Origin: Thermogemmatispora tikiterensis | GTDB taxonomy: Bacteria; Chloroflexota; Ktedonobacteria; Ktedonobacterales; Ktedonobacteraceae | DNA: 64,000 bases | NCBI RefSeq assembly: GCF_003268475.1 | Contig: NZ_MCIF01000002.1 | Span: forward strand, 1,178,629 to 1,242,628 | Reading direction: 5' to 3' | Shown here: positions 1-7,864 of the stretch, in pieces | How positions within the stretch are numbered: position 1 is the stretch's first letter | Layout: every line of letters begins with the position of its first letter | Notes under the pieces: model-generated | The model's input: only the letters and a program-made list of their open reading frames with translations | Databases searched by the model: none | What the model was told of the DNA's origin: nothing | Position numbers and translations under genes: made by a program

Positions 1-600
1 TTCTTAATTGAACATACGATGTCGAGCTTCTATCTTCAGCGGCTGGTTCCCCAGCCGCTGAGCAAACCATCCGCCATTATGTTCTTCTGGACGTCAGGGC
101 CATCTGCGCCGCCTCGCCTGACGGACCTACTTGCGTTGACTGCGAACTTCTTGAGAAGAGGATCGCTCTCACCGCAATCCGCCAGTAGCGAACACAGCAC
201 ATCCGCCTCTGCTGTTTTCCACTCTTCAATTGTCAAGGTACACTAATCTGGTCTCACTCAGGCCGTTGTTATCTCCCTACGCTCACCATCTTCCACGATA
301 CCATCTCGCTAAGGGCAGACCCCCCCACGTGAAACACCTGGAAACAGAAGATGACTGGCACTGGCTGCCGATGTTGGATCTGGACAGCCCACCAGCGATG
401 GGCGGGGTGACCGGCTTTCGCTGAGTGGCCTCGCTGTCTTTTTGTTCCTCTCTGCGAGGCGAGTGAGATTATCTCACAGCCTGGATCGGTTGTCAAGGGG
501 GTATTGGCCAATTTGCCAGAAATTTTCTCAAAAAGGGGAGCGAGTCCCTGGAAGGAGCTCGCTCCCAGGAGAGGGAAAAGGGTCAATCAAGGCAATGGAG
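1..600. other. left-edge non-coding region
   Basis: No convincing gene lies here. Short open frames on both strands have composition unlike proteins. The only element I can define is the terminator at 530-566 serving the MFS gene that ends at 601. The first ~500 bases could be the tail of an intergenic region extending past the window edge. Confidence 0.5.
530..566 (-). terminator. intrinsic terminator of MFS transporter gene
   Basis: Bases 536-544 and 558-566 form a perfect 9-bp GC-rich stem around a 13-base loop. On the minus strand the stem is followed by five T (plus-strand A at 530-534). It sits about 35 bases beyond the MFS stop codon, as expected for a rho-independent terminator. Confidence 0.8.
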
Positions 601-1869
601 TCAGGCAGTCGGTACGATTTCCTGGGCCTCAAGCGCCCTCCGTCCGATCTTGGCTGGAGCAGTCTCCTTGAGACCAAAAGCCAGGAGTGCGCTGACCAGC
701 ATGCCTGCGGCGGCAATCCACATTGGAGCCACCAGCCCCCAGTGATCTGCGGCCACGCCGCCCAGCCAGGGGGCAAAAGTACCACCTACCAGCTCCCCAA
801 TGAACTGGGTCAGGCCGACCGCGCTGGCCACTAGTCGATATGGCAGGGACTCACCCGGAATGATCACCAGGAAGAGCGGGAAGACAGCCTGGCCAACGGT
901 TGTCAGGAAAGCAACCATCATCATGACTCCCACGGGGGCGCGCAACAACGCCAGGCAGATCGGCGACAAACAAGCGACGAAGGCGAAGAGGATCAAGGTG
1001 GGCTTGCGGCCCAGACGGTCAGAGATGGCCGGCCCGACAAAGCCCCAGACAAAGGTCCCCAAACCTACCGCGGACATAATCAGGCCCATCTCATCAGGTG
1101 AATAGTGGCTTACCGCCGTCAGGAAGGTCGGGGCAAAGGTGGTAAAGGCAAAAAGCCAGGTCATTGAGAAGATAGCGATGAGCACACAGAACCACATGTT
1201 GCGATGGCGAAAGACCGCTCCGATGTCTGCCAGGCGCACCTTGGTGTGCTCAACCGCCTCAGCCTCCTGAGCAGTTCCTCGGCCAGGCTCACGCATCCAT
1301 TTGAGCAGGACAAAGAACATTACCAGGCCAGGCACACCTACCAGATAAAAGGCTTCATGCCACGAGTAATGCACAGCGATCTGGGTGACGATGATCGGTG
1401 TCAGGAATGAGCCAACCAGCCCTAACGAGCTTTGGACAAAACCAAGGTTGAAACCACGGCGCTCGGGCGTGGAGGCCGCGATAACGCTCGCCTGTGCTAA
1501 TGGCAGCACCGGCCCCTCAGAAACGCCCATGAGGCCGCGCACGAGGATCATTTGCCAAAAGCTACGGGCTAGTCCTGAGAGGAAGGAGAAGAGCGAAAAG
1601 GCAAGGGTAATGGGCAGCAAGACCTTCTTCCGAGAACCAACGAGATCAGAGATCGAGCCAAAGATGAACCCGGAGACCGCCCAGCACACCGCAAGCACCG
1701 AGGCAATCATGCCAATCTCAGCATTGCTGAGCTTCAGGTCAGGGGCAATGAAAGGGAAGAGATAGACAATGCTGAGCCGCTCCATGAAGACGAAGCCAAA
1801 GGTGAAGAACATCATGAGAACGACACCGTTCTCGTAGCGGAAAAAGGACCTCTTCTGCGGCGAAGCCAT
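601..1869 (-). CDS. MFS transporter, probable aromatic acid/organic anion permease
   Basis: This 422-residue inner-membrane protein has about twelve hydrophobic segments. The signature GSISDLVGSRKK in the loop after TM2 and its repeat SDRLGRKPTL after TM8 mark the major facilitator superfamily. The ATG at 1869 is preceded by AAGGAG. It lies 405 bp downstream of the catabolic cluster on the same strand, and MFS carriers of this type (GalT/PcaK-like) commonly sit with aromatic-acid genes, so import of the cluster's substrate is a reasonable inference. The substrate cannot be read from the sequence. A strong terminator follows. Family confidence is high, substrate confidence low. Confidence 0.9.
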   Translation of the reverse strand: MASPQKRSFFRYENGVVLMMFFTFGFVFMERLSIVYLFPFIAPDLKLSNAEIGMIASVLAVCWAVSGFIFGSISDLVGSRKKVLLPITLAFSLFSFLSGLARSFWQMILVRGLMGVSEGPVLPLAQASVIAASTPERRGFNLGFVQSSLGLVGSFLTPIIVTQIAVHYSWHEAFYLVGVPGLVMFFVLLKWMREPGRGTAQEAEAVEHTKVRLADIGAVFRHRNMWFCVLIAIFSMTWLFAFTTFAPTFLTAVSHYSPDEMGLIMSAVGLGTFVWGFVGPAISDRLGRKPTLILFAFVACLSPICLALLRAPVGVMMMVAFLTTVGQAVFPLFLVIIPGESLPYRLVASAVGLTQFIGELVGGTFAPWLGGVAADHWGLVAPMWIAAAGMLVSALLAFGLKETAPAKIGRRALEAQEIVPTA

Positions 1870-2274
1870 ACCTGCAAACTCCTTTTTCTTGTCTACTCGC
1901 TCGCTTGTTCACTTGACCCGATGAACAATACTCTGGCACGCTGCCTGACCTGGCCCGTAGCGTGCCCTTTCGATCTGGGCGTCTCCAGCAACGGAGACCT
2001 CGACCCTGGCTCGCGGACTCCCTCGAGAGACGCTTAGCACTCCAAGCTATGCCTCGGTTCGCTTGGCCCGATCTGCAACTTCGTTTCCTTCAACGCTGAG
2101 GAAGGCCGACCAGCCCGCTATGACACGGGCAGTGACTTCGCTCCCCCGGCTGGCTTCTTCTGAGTGTCAGCACTCTGTAGCTCTCTTTGCTACTTTTCTC
2201 ACTCATCAGTAAGAATATCTTCTATTCATCCTGTCTATCAAACTGATATTTTTTGCTATGCTTACACCTCCTCT
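1870..2274. other. intergenic region upstream of MFS gene
   Basis: These 405 bp separate the dehydrogenase-like gene from the MFS gene on the minus strand. Composition is mixed, with an AT-rich stretch around 2210-2280 next to the dehydrogenase stop. No coding potential or strong hairpin was seen. It may hold an MFS-specific promoter, but I cannot place one. Confidence 0.4.
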
Positions 2275-3183
2275 TCATTTTTGAATATCGTTGAGCCGAC
2301 GTAAGAGAGTGCGATACCCCCCGGCCTGGAGGTCCTTACTGCCCACCTCAGTCTCAGGGCCGCTGCCCGACACTTCCACCGTGCTGGTCAGCCGCTCCGC
2401 TGACCAGCGCAAGCGTTGGGCAGCCCCAGCAGAAACGAGGGGTTCAATTGCGAGGCTGGCCAGGGTCGCCGCTGCCTCCTGCATCTCGTCGGCCCGGCGC
2501 TGGGCATGGAGCCGATGTCGCTCAAGCAAATAAGCCCCGAGATCCCCCAGAGGCTTGTCGGGGAAAGAGGCATTGAGTGAGGCCAGCACCTGCTCGGTCA
2601 GGCCCGCCTTCTCAGCTGCCAGCAAGGCTTCTAGAAAGAGGGCTTCCATGCCTTTGAGCACCACACTGCGACACATCTTGAGGGTGGCCGCCGCACCCAG
2701 TGGTCCTTCCAGGACTTCGATGTTCATGCCATAGGGCGCCAGAGCCTCGCGCAGGCGTCTGGCCCCTGGCCCATCAGCCACAAGAGGAACGCGGTGCCGC
2801 AGCGGAGGTACAGCAGACATAACGGCGACACTGGCATAGCTGACGTTCGGGGCCAGCTGAGTGATCACCTGGCCAATCTCGGCCTTGACCTGCGGAGCAC
2901 ACGAGTTGAGATCAGCGTAGAGAGTCCTGGCTCGCAGGTGTGGGGCAATTTCACGCGCTACTGTCAAGGCTCCGCCCGCTGTGACCAGCGAGAGCACAAG
3001 ATCAGCTTGAGCAGCAAACTCAGCCAGGCTGGTCACCAGGTGGACTCCGCAGCGGGCTGCCCGCTCAGTGAGGGCCGGACCGCTGACAACATCGTAAGCG
3101 TACAGGTCACGTAGTCCTTCCTCCGCCAGTCCTGTGGCAATCGCCGAGGCAGCCTCACCAAAGCCGATGAAGCCGAGACGCAT
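2275..3183 (-). CDS. NAD(P)-dependent dehydrogenase, 6-phosphogluconate-dehydrogenase-like with DUF1932 C-terminal domain
   Basis: This 302-residue protein has an N-terminal Rossmann fold starting at residue 1, with a GFIGFGEAASAIA dinucleotide-binding loop. A helical C-terminal half carries MCRSVVLKGMEAL, typical of the DUF1932 branch of beta-hydroxyacid dehydrogenases, where the Lys is the usual catalytic residue. It starts three bases after the stop of the aldolase gene, so the two are surely cotranscribed. In the textbook protocatechuate 4,5-cleavage pathway the ring-cleavage semialdehyde is oxidised by LigC, a Gfo/Idh/MocA-family enzyme. No LigC homologue is seen here, and this protein could fill that step. 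That role is inference; the dehydrogenase family is secure. Confidence 0.85.
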   Translation of the reverse strand: MRLGFIGFGEAASAIATGLAEEGLRDLYAYDVVSGPALTERAARCGVHLVTSLAEFAAQADLVLSLVTAGGALTVAREIAPHLRARTLYADLNSCAPQVKAEIGQVITQLAPNVSYASVAVMSAVPPLRHRVPLVADGPGARRLREALAPYGMNIEVLEGPLGAAATLKMCRSVVLKGMEALFLEALLAAEKAGLTEQVLASLNASFPDKPLGDLGAYLLERHRLHAQRRADEMQEAAATLASLAIEPLVSAGAAQRLRWSAERLTSTVEVSGSGPETEVGSKDLQAGGYRTLLRRLNDIQK

Positions 3184-3186
3184 GGT

Positions 3187-3885
3187 TCATTCCTCCCACT
3201 CGTCATAGCGCACGTACTCGACGCCAAGAGCCTTGAGCTTACCGCGCAGGCTGTAGAGATCCAGACCTAGTTCACCAGCAGCCAGACGCTCACGGGTGGC
3301 ATTTTCTTTAGCGCTACGGATGGCGGCTTGGGCAAGGGTTTGCGCCAAAGCCTGGCGAGGAACACAAACCACTCCATCGGCATCGCCCAGGATGACGTCG
3401 CCTGGCCTGATCAGGGCACCTGCGCAGACGATCGGTATATTGACTGCTCCTGCCGTTTCTTTGACAGTGCCTCGCGCCGAGATGGCTCGCGACCAGACCG
3501 GGAAGCGCATGGCACTCAGCGTCCCCACATCGCGCACTCCAGCGTCAATGACAAGACCAACCACTCCATGCGCCCGCGCCGAGGTGGCCAGCAGTTCGCC
3601 AAACATGCCATCTGTCGAGGGAGCTTCTGTCGCCACGACCAGCACATCGCCAGGCTGACAAACCTCGATGGCTGCGTGCACCATCAGGTTATCGCCAGGA
3701 GGACAGAGGACGGTAACAGCGCACCCCACCACATGCGCTTCGGGATAGATGGGACGCAGATACGGCTGTAATAAGCCTTCTTTGCCAAGGGCTTCGTGAA
3801 CAGTCGCCACGCCATAGGCAGCTAACTGTTCGACCAGAGCCGCTTCTGGTCGCGGCACCGCTGTGACGACGACGGGACGCCTCAT
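3187..3885 (-). CDS. galC: 4-carboxy-4-hydroxy-2-oxoadipate aldolase / oxaloacetate decarboxylase, RraA family
   Basis: This 232-residue protein is predicted to cleave 4-carboxy-4-hydroxy-2-oxoadipate to pyruvate and oxaloacetate. Family signatures are HEALGKEGLL near residue 30, a central CPPGDNLMVHAAIEVCQPGD segment, STDGMFGELLATSARAHG and VIDAGVRD, where Arg and Asp contribute to metal and pyruvate binding in LigK/GalC enzymes. Length is normal for the family. Its ATG overlaps the stop of the upstream PIG-L gene by four bases (ATGA), implying translational coupling. The adjacent GalB-like hydratase makes its product the natural substrate, which strengthens the aldolase call over a generic RraA function. 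Confidence 0.88.
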   Translation of the reverse strand: MRRPVVVTAVPRPEAALVEQLAAYGVATVHEALGKEGLLQPYLRPIYPEAHVVGCAVTVLCPPGDNLMVHAAIEVCQPGDVLVVATEAPSTDGMFGELLATSARAHGVVGLVIDAGVRDVGTLSAMRFPVWSRAISARGTVKETAGAVNIPIVCAGALIRPGDVILGDADGVVCVPRQALAQTLAQAAIRSAKENATRERLAAGELGLDLYSLRGKLKALGVEYVRYDEWEE

Positions 3886-4607
3886 AGAAACTCACCTCCA
3901 ACGGTGGGGTAGACGCGCTGATAGGCTTCTGCGTAGACCACGCGCTGGCCGGAGTTGCGCCCCGCCTGCATGCCACGCCGCTTGGCTACATCGGTGTAAT
4001 AGGCCCAGAGATGCTCTTGCGCCTCCATGCACTCCATAGCCTGGCGCTTTTTGTCAAAGACCGGCGTGATGTCGAGCAGAAGGTCAATGCGAAAGCCACA
4101 CTGCTCTGGCTGATGTGGCTCGTAGAGAAAGACCGGCGGCGCCCCAATGACGGGATAGGAGGAGGGATAGCCATGCGCCTGAGCCAGAATACGGCTCTCC
4201 AGCACCAGCTGGGTCGTGCGCGGATGGTCCATGTTGTAGGGGTCTTGTAGAGAATGGGTCAAGATGATGTCTGGTCGATATTGGCGAAATTCTTGAACCA
4301 GGGCATCACGCAGCTCGGAGGTCACGTCAAGTGGATAATCGCCAGCGTCTAGGAAACGTACTTCTGCCCCGAGAATCGCCGCGGCCCGCTCAGCCTCAGC
4401 CCGGCGGATCACCTTGATCTCCTCCAGCGTCTTGCCTTCTTGCCATAGGCGCGCTGATTCGCCTCGCTCCCCGAAGGAAAGGCAAAGAACTCGCGTGCGC
4501 CAACCACGCTGCGCATAGAGGGCAATGGCTCCTCCAGCACGCCAGACAAAGTCGGCAGCATGGGCACTTACGACCATCAAGGTACCCGTATCTGCAGCCT
4601 TAGTCAT
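3882..4607 (-). CDS. galB: 4-oxalomesaconate hydratase, PIG-L family (GalB-like)
   Basis: This 241-residue PIG-L/LmbE-fold protein is predicted to hydrate 4-oxalomesaconate to 4-carboxy-4-hydroxy-2-oxoadipate. Instead of the AHPDD of deacetylases it has VVSAHAADFVWRAGGAIAL, then LSFGERGES, FLDAGDYPL, HSLQDPYNMDHP, PPVFLYEPHQPEQCGF and QEHLWAYYT. I recognise this as the pattern of Pseudomonas putida GalB rather than of sugar deacetylases. The open frame extends to a TTG at 4628, but the ATG at 4607 has GAGGAGAG at good spacing and is preferred. It overlaps the next gene (RraA aldolase) by four bases, and both steps are consecutive in gallate/protocatechuate meta-cleavage. Confidence 0.88.
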   Translation of the reverse strand: MTKAADTGTLMVVSAHAADFVWRAGGAIALYAQRGWRTRVLCLSFGERGESARLWQEGKTLEEIKVIRRAEAERAAAILGAEVRFLDAGDYPLDVTSELRDALVQEFRQYRPDIILTHSLQDPYNMDHPRTTQLVLESRILAQAHGYPSSYPVIGAPPVFLYEPHQPEQCGFRIDLLLDITPVFDKKRQAMECMEAQEHLWAYYTDVAKRRGMQAGRNSGQRVVYAEAYQRVYPTVGGEFL

Positions 4608-4768
4608 AGACGCTCTCTCCTCACTCAACCAAAGGCTTTGCTAAAGCCTCACTATTGCTCAGCCTTGCCTGGCTCAGCTGCATGGCTCGCGCCCAATCTC
4701 TTGCCTGGCCTTGCCTGTCTGGCCGGCGCAGGCAGAGCACAGCGACGGCCTGCAGCCGCAGGCCACAT

Positions 4769-5692
4769 CTATTCGTCTGCCACCAGCCGCGCTGGATTCT
4801 CAACCAGCAGGCGCTGAACTTCACGGCGCGTGAAACCAGCTGCCAGCAAACGAGCGGCAAAATCAAGAAGACCAGAGACGATCGATGGGTTTGAGCGCTG
4901 GCCAAGATCGGATGATAGCACGGTTCTCTCTGGACCAACAGCGCGAATAGCAGCGAAGAGTCTTTCCCACGGGCATTTGTTGGTGTAGAAGGTGGTATAG
5001 CAGCCTTCGATATAGGCCCCCATGTCCGCCAGCCGCCGCTGCTCCTCAATGGAGAGGGCCTGCGAGGGGAAGAGAGCATGAGTAACCACTATGCGCTTGA
5101 CACCGCTCTCCCGTGCTGCTGCCACTACTGCAAAGATTTCATCTCGCGCTAGATGCCCTGTGGCCAGCACCATGTCATACTCGGCGACACGAGCAAGGCA
5201 GGACCGCACTTCGGGGCGTAGCTGACCATGCTCATCGAAGACACTAAGTGGCTCGGGAGCACAGCCTTTGGCTCGGATCTCCTGCTGAATGCGGGTCCAA
5301 AATGGCTGGTGCCGCTCGCCACGGGCCTCTTGCCTCTCCGGCGACTCATTGGCGGCGTCAACGGTAGGCAGCCAGACGACACGCGCTCCAGCCCGGCCAG
5401 CGATATCGACAGCCACCGGATTGAAGCCACCCACGGCGTGGTTGAGGGCCACCGCCCCAAAGACCTGGGCCCCTGGAACAGCAGCAGAGACCACTCTGGC
5501 ACGCTCGGCGGTGGGAAAGTAGTGCGATTTCAGGACAAAGCCGCCCCAGCCAAGGGCGACGAATTCCCGAGCCAGCGATAGATCATCTGTGCTGCGTTCA
5601 ATCAGATCTGGCTCAATATGCAGGTGCATGTCGATAGCGCCAGCCAGTAAGCGGACGAGATCCTCACGCTCTCTGTCAATCACCCGGCTCAC
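4769..5692 (-). CDS. DUF6282-type amidohydrolase-like metal-dependent hydrolase
   Basis: This 307-residue TIM-barrel-type protein has the metal-ligand pattern of amidohydrolases. DMHLHIEPD gives the HxH pair (His23, His25). KSHYF supplies Lys55, a possible bridging lysine. ATGHL and VVTHALFP carry later histidines, and LSSDLGQ a terminal aspartate. The GTG start at 5692 has GAGGAG upstream. It lies between the GntR regulator and the GalB-like hydratase. The step immediately before GalB in the protocatechuate 4,5-pathway is hydrolysis of 2-pyrone-4,6-dicarboxylate by LigI, also an amidohydrolase-superfamily enzyme, so a lactonase role is attractive. It is only inferred from position; the fold is well supported. 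Confidence 0.75.
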   Translation of the reverse strand: MSRVIDREREDLVRLLAGAIDMHLHIEPDLIERSTDDLSLAREFVALGWGGFVLKSHYFPTAERARVVSAAVPGAQVFGAVALNHAVGGFNPVAVDIAGRAGARVVWLPTVDAANESPERQEARGERHQPFWTRIQQEIRAKGCAPEPLSVFDEHGQLRPEVRSCLARVAEYDMVLATGHLARDEIFAVVAAARESGVKRIVVTHALFPSQALSIEEQRRLADMGAYIEGCYTTFYTNKCPWERLFAAIRAVGPERTVLSSDLGQRSNPSIVSGLLDFAARLLAAGFTRREVQRLLVENPARLVADE

Positions 5693-5854
5693 TCTCCTCT
5701 TCGCTTTGATTTGTGATGTGTGGAGGCTTCCCTATCCTCGCTCTCAAGCAGATCGGGCCGCTCACCGGCTCATGCGACTTGGCAGGGGCCGCAGACGATC
5801 TTTCCTCATCGGCATGCGCCCGCGAGTAAGCCCAGGTTCCTATTCTCCGAGCCA

Positions 5855-6511
5855 TCAGTGGCCCTGCTTCAGGCGTCGCAGGGTTTCACAGACACCAGAG
5901 AGGTGGGCGCGCATGGCCTGCTCGGCGGCATCAGGATCATGGACAGCAATAGCCCTAATAACAGCATCATGCTCGGCTAACGAGGTAGCTGGACGACCGG
6001 GCGCCAGAATGGTGCGATACTGATAGCGCACACTCTGCGAGCCGAGTGTCTCTAGCAACCTGGCCGCTGTACGGTGACGGGCAGCCTCGGCGATCACCCG
6101 ATGCAAAGCCGTGTTCAGAGCAGAGTAGGAGACGAGGTCGCCTTGCTCAACACAGGCGTGCATCTGGGCCAGTAGATCGCGCATCTGGGCGATATCCTCG
6201 GGCCGAGCCCGCATGGCAGCAAAACGGGCCAGCAGCGATTCTATGGCAGTGCGTGCCTCTAAGATCTCTAGTGCCTCCTCGGGCGAGACGAAACGCACAC
6301 GCGCGCCACGGTTCGGTTCGCGCACGACCAGCCCTTCCTGTTCGAGGCGGGCCAGCACGGTGCGGATGGTCGCTCGTCCAGTTCCCAGCCGCGCCGCCAG
6401 ATCAAGCTCGATCAGACGCTCATTAGGCTGCAGCGTGCCGTCGATGATCCAGTTACGAAGACGCTCATAGCAGGTCTGTTCATTCAATAGCTGCGTTCCC
6501 ATCTTCCTCAA
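5855..6511 (-). CDS. GntR family transcriptional regulator (FCD-type C-terminal domain)
   Basis: This 218-residue protein has an N-terminal winged helix (residues about 8-75; ERLRNWIIDGTLQPNERL, ELDLAARLGTGRATIRTVLARLEQEGLV). A helical ligand-binding domain follows, with EARTAIESLLARFAA and paired histidines (NTALHRVIAEAARH, EHDAVIRAI, MRAHL) like FadR/VanR-type FCD regulators. The longest start is a TTG overlapping the dioxygenase stop (6508-6511). An ATG at 6502 is the alternative. It is the second gene of the catabolic operon and probably binds the ATTGT-n2-ACAAT-type sites at 7562-7577 and 7661-7695. The effector is likely the aromatic substrate or an intermediate (inference). Confidence 0.9.
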   Translation of the reverse strand: MRKMGTQLLNEQTCYERLRNWIIDGTLQPNERLIELDLAARLGTGRATIRTVLARLEQEGLVVREPNRGARVRFVSPEEALEILEARTAIESLLARFAAMRARPEDIAQMRDLLAQMHACVEQGDLVSYSALNTALHRVIAEAARHRTAARLLETLGSQSVRYQYRTILAPGRPATSLAEHDAVIRAIAVHDPDAAEQAMRAHLSGVCETLRRLKQGH

Positions 6512-7455
6512 ACCACCGGTGTACCATAGGTATGGAAGGTTTCTACAGTCTTGTTCCCCCAGGCTTGACCGCGCGCACGCTCCTCCTCAGTCCAGGTGAT
6601 GGGCTTCCAGTCGGGAGCCAGGACCAGGTAGCCGCCAGAGCAGACCTCGATCCGGTTCTTGCCCGGCTCATAAACATAAACAAAGTAGGTCTGGTTAATG
6701 GCGTGCTTGCTCGGCGCGAATTCGATGAAGACGCCATGATCGACAAAGAGGTTGGCGGCCCGCCAGATCAGTTCGTTGGACTCGACGTGAAAGGCGATAT
6801 GGTGGAGGCGCCCCCTGGCACCAGTGGCATCCTGGGTGTAGACCAGGTCGTAGGATTTGTTGGTGGCCCGGTACCATAGTCCCGGGCGCCGGCCATTGTT
6901 GAGGAGGATCTGCTCAGTCAGGCGCAGGCCAAGATAGCGCTCGACAAACTCGCCGTCAGCCTCGGCGTACGAAGAGAGAAAGTTGACATGATCGAGCATC
7001 TTGACCCCAACCCCTCGCCCGGTCAACTTCTGAGGCTGGTTCTTTAGAGCAGGGCGTAGATGGACAGGAGGCTGATAGTATTCGGTCTCATAATAAAGCT
7101 CCAGCAGATGACCGTCGGGGCCACGGAACTGATAAGCGCGGCCATGGCCGAGATCCCCCTCGATCCACGCCCCCCGAATCCCCCCTTGCTCTAGGACGGC
7201 CACCCGTCGCTCTAGAGCCTCTGGACTCATTGCCCGCAGTGCTGTATGACCAATTCCGGCATGCTCATGGGCGGTTAGCTTGAGCGAATACTGCTCATAA
7301 TCGCCCCAGCAACGAAGATAGGCCGAGCGCCCTAGCCGGGCAACTTCTTCCATGCCCAGAACCTCGACGAAAAACCAGAGGCTTTCGTCAAAGCTGGGGG
7401 TCAATAGCTCAACATGCCCCAGGTGAGCAATGTCAAAGCAGAGCGCTTCAGACAT
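6508..7455 (-). CDS. extradiol ring-cleavage dioxygenase, VOC family (catechol 2,3-dioxygenase type)
   Basis: This 315-residue two-domain type I extradiol dioxygenase is predicted to cleave a catechol meta to its hydroxyls using Fe(II) or Mn(II). The metal ligands His156 (MLDHVNF), His219 (LHHIAFH) and Glu270 (NRIEVCSGGY) align by eye with XylE His153, His214 and Glu265, and the C-terminal DWKPITW is also shared. His251 and Tyr260 match the conserved active-site His and Tyr. The second-sphere acid-base histidine (XylE His199, in NKAHD) appears to be Tyr202 here (NKSYD). The ATG is preceded by AAAGGAGG. It is the first gene of the operon. The downstream GalB/GalC pair suggests a carboxylated catechol such as protocatechuate as substrate. 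Confidence 0.88.
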   Translation of the reverse strand: MSEALCFDIAHLGHVELLTPSFDESLWFFVEVLGMEEVARLGRSAYLRCWGDYEQYSLKLTAHEHAGIGHTALRAMSPEALERRVAVLEQGGIRGAWIEGDLGHGRAYQFRGPDGHLLELYYETEYYQPPVHLRPALKNQPQKLTGRGVGVKMLDHVNFLSSYAEADGEFVERYLGLRLTEQILLNNGRRPGLWYRATNKSYDLVYTQDATGARGRLHHIAFHVESNELIWRAANLFVDHGVFIEFAPSKHAINQTYFVYVYEPGKNRIEVCSGGYLVLAPDWKPITWTEEERARGQAWGNKTVETFHTYGTPVV

Positions 7456-7561
7456 GGCTCAAGAACCTCCTTTGTAGCGGGTCACGACTCCCGATGACTG
7501 CGCTGTGCAGCGTGTGCGCCAGGCCCCTTCGCCCGGCAGAGTTTTGCCACCAATCTTGCCT

Positions 7562-7577
7562 ACAAAATTGTCAACAC
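7562..7577. promoter_or_regulatory. putative GntR operator, proximal site
   Basis: ACAAAATTGTCAACAC matches the distal site at 7678-7693 at 13 of 16 positions and contains an ATTGT-n2-ACA core of the kind bound by FadR-subfamily GntR proteins. It lies about 107 bp upstream of the dioxygenase start and overlaps a minus-strand TTGACA. Confidence 0.55.
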
Positions 7578-7660
7578 CGACAGCGGTAATAATCAGGCGC
7601 CGCTCGCAGGTGGTGAGCACAAAGCCAGCTCCGCATCGGCCTGCAAGCCAGCTCTCCTCT

Positions 7661-7695
7661 GTTTAACAATCATGTCTACAAGATTGTTAACAATC
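7661..7695. promoter_or_regulatory. putative GntR operator, distal site
   Basis: GATTGTTAACAATC (7682-7695) is a perfect 14-bp palindrome. A further half-site TTAACAATC sits at 7663-7671 in inverted order. The repeated half-site, the shared sequence with 7562-7577 and the GntR gene in the downstream operon support an operator array. Confidence 0.6.
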
Positions 7696-7702
7696 CTCCT
7701 AC

Positions 7703-7739
7703 AAAAAAAAGAAAACACCGCTTGCCAACTTTGGCGAGC
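7703..7739 (-). terminator. intrinsic terminator of tyrA
   Basis: Minus-strand stem GCTCGCC/GGCAAGC (one G-U pair, 7720-7739) is followed by TTTTCTTTTTTTT (plus-strand A-runs 7703-7715). It lies downstream of tyrA and just before the operon operators. Confidence 0.75.
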
Positions 7740-7748
7740 ATTTTATAC

Positions 7749-7779
7749 GAGGAGCAGGCCTTTGCTAGCGCTGCTCCTC
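7749..7779 (-). terminator. second hairpin downstream of tyrA
   Basis: GAGGAGCAG (7749-7757) pairs perfectly with CTGCTCCTC (7771-7779). On the minus strand GTATAAAAT follows. It stands in tandem with the stronger terminator at 7703-7739. It could equally be an mRNA 3'-end stabiliser. Confidence 0.5.
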
Positions 7780-7864
7780 TGTTCTTTGTAAAGTATAACA
7801 TATCTCTGTCGCTTTGTCAAGGCGAGGGGCTGCGCTCCATGTGGTAGAGAAGCAGAGCGAGCAC

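Larger units (their letters stand above)
7456..7864. other. promoter region of the catabolic operon and tyrA terminator
   Basis: This 409-bp non-coding stretch holds, from right to left on the minus strand, two hairpins ending tyrA transcription, then repeated ATTGTTAACAAT-like elements, then the start of the dioxygenase operon. A TTGACA on the minus strand (7570-7575) lies inside the proximal operator, a possible -35 element, though no good -10 accompanies it. Confidence 0.5.
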
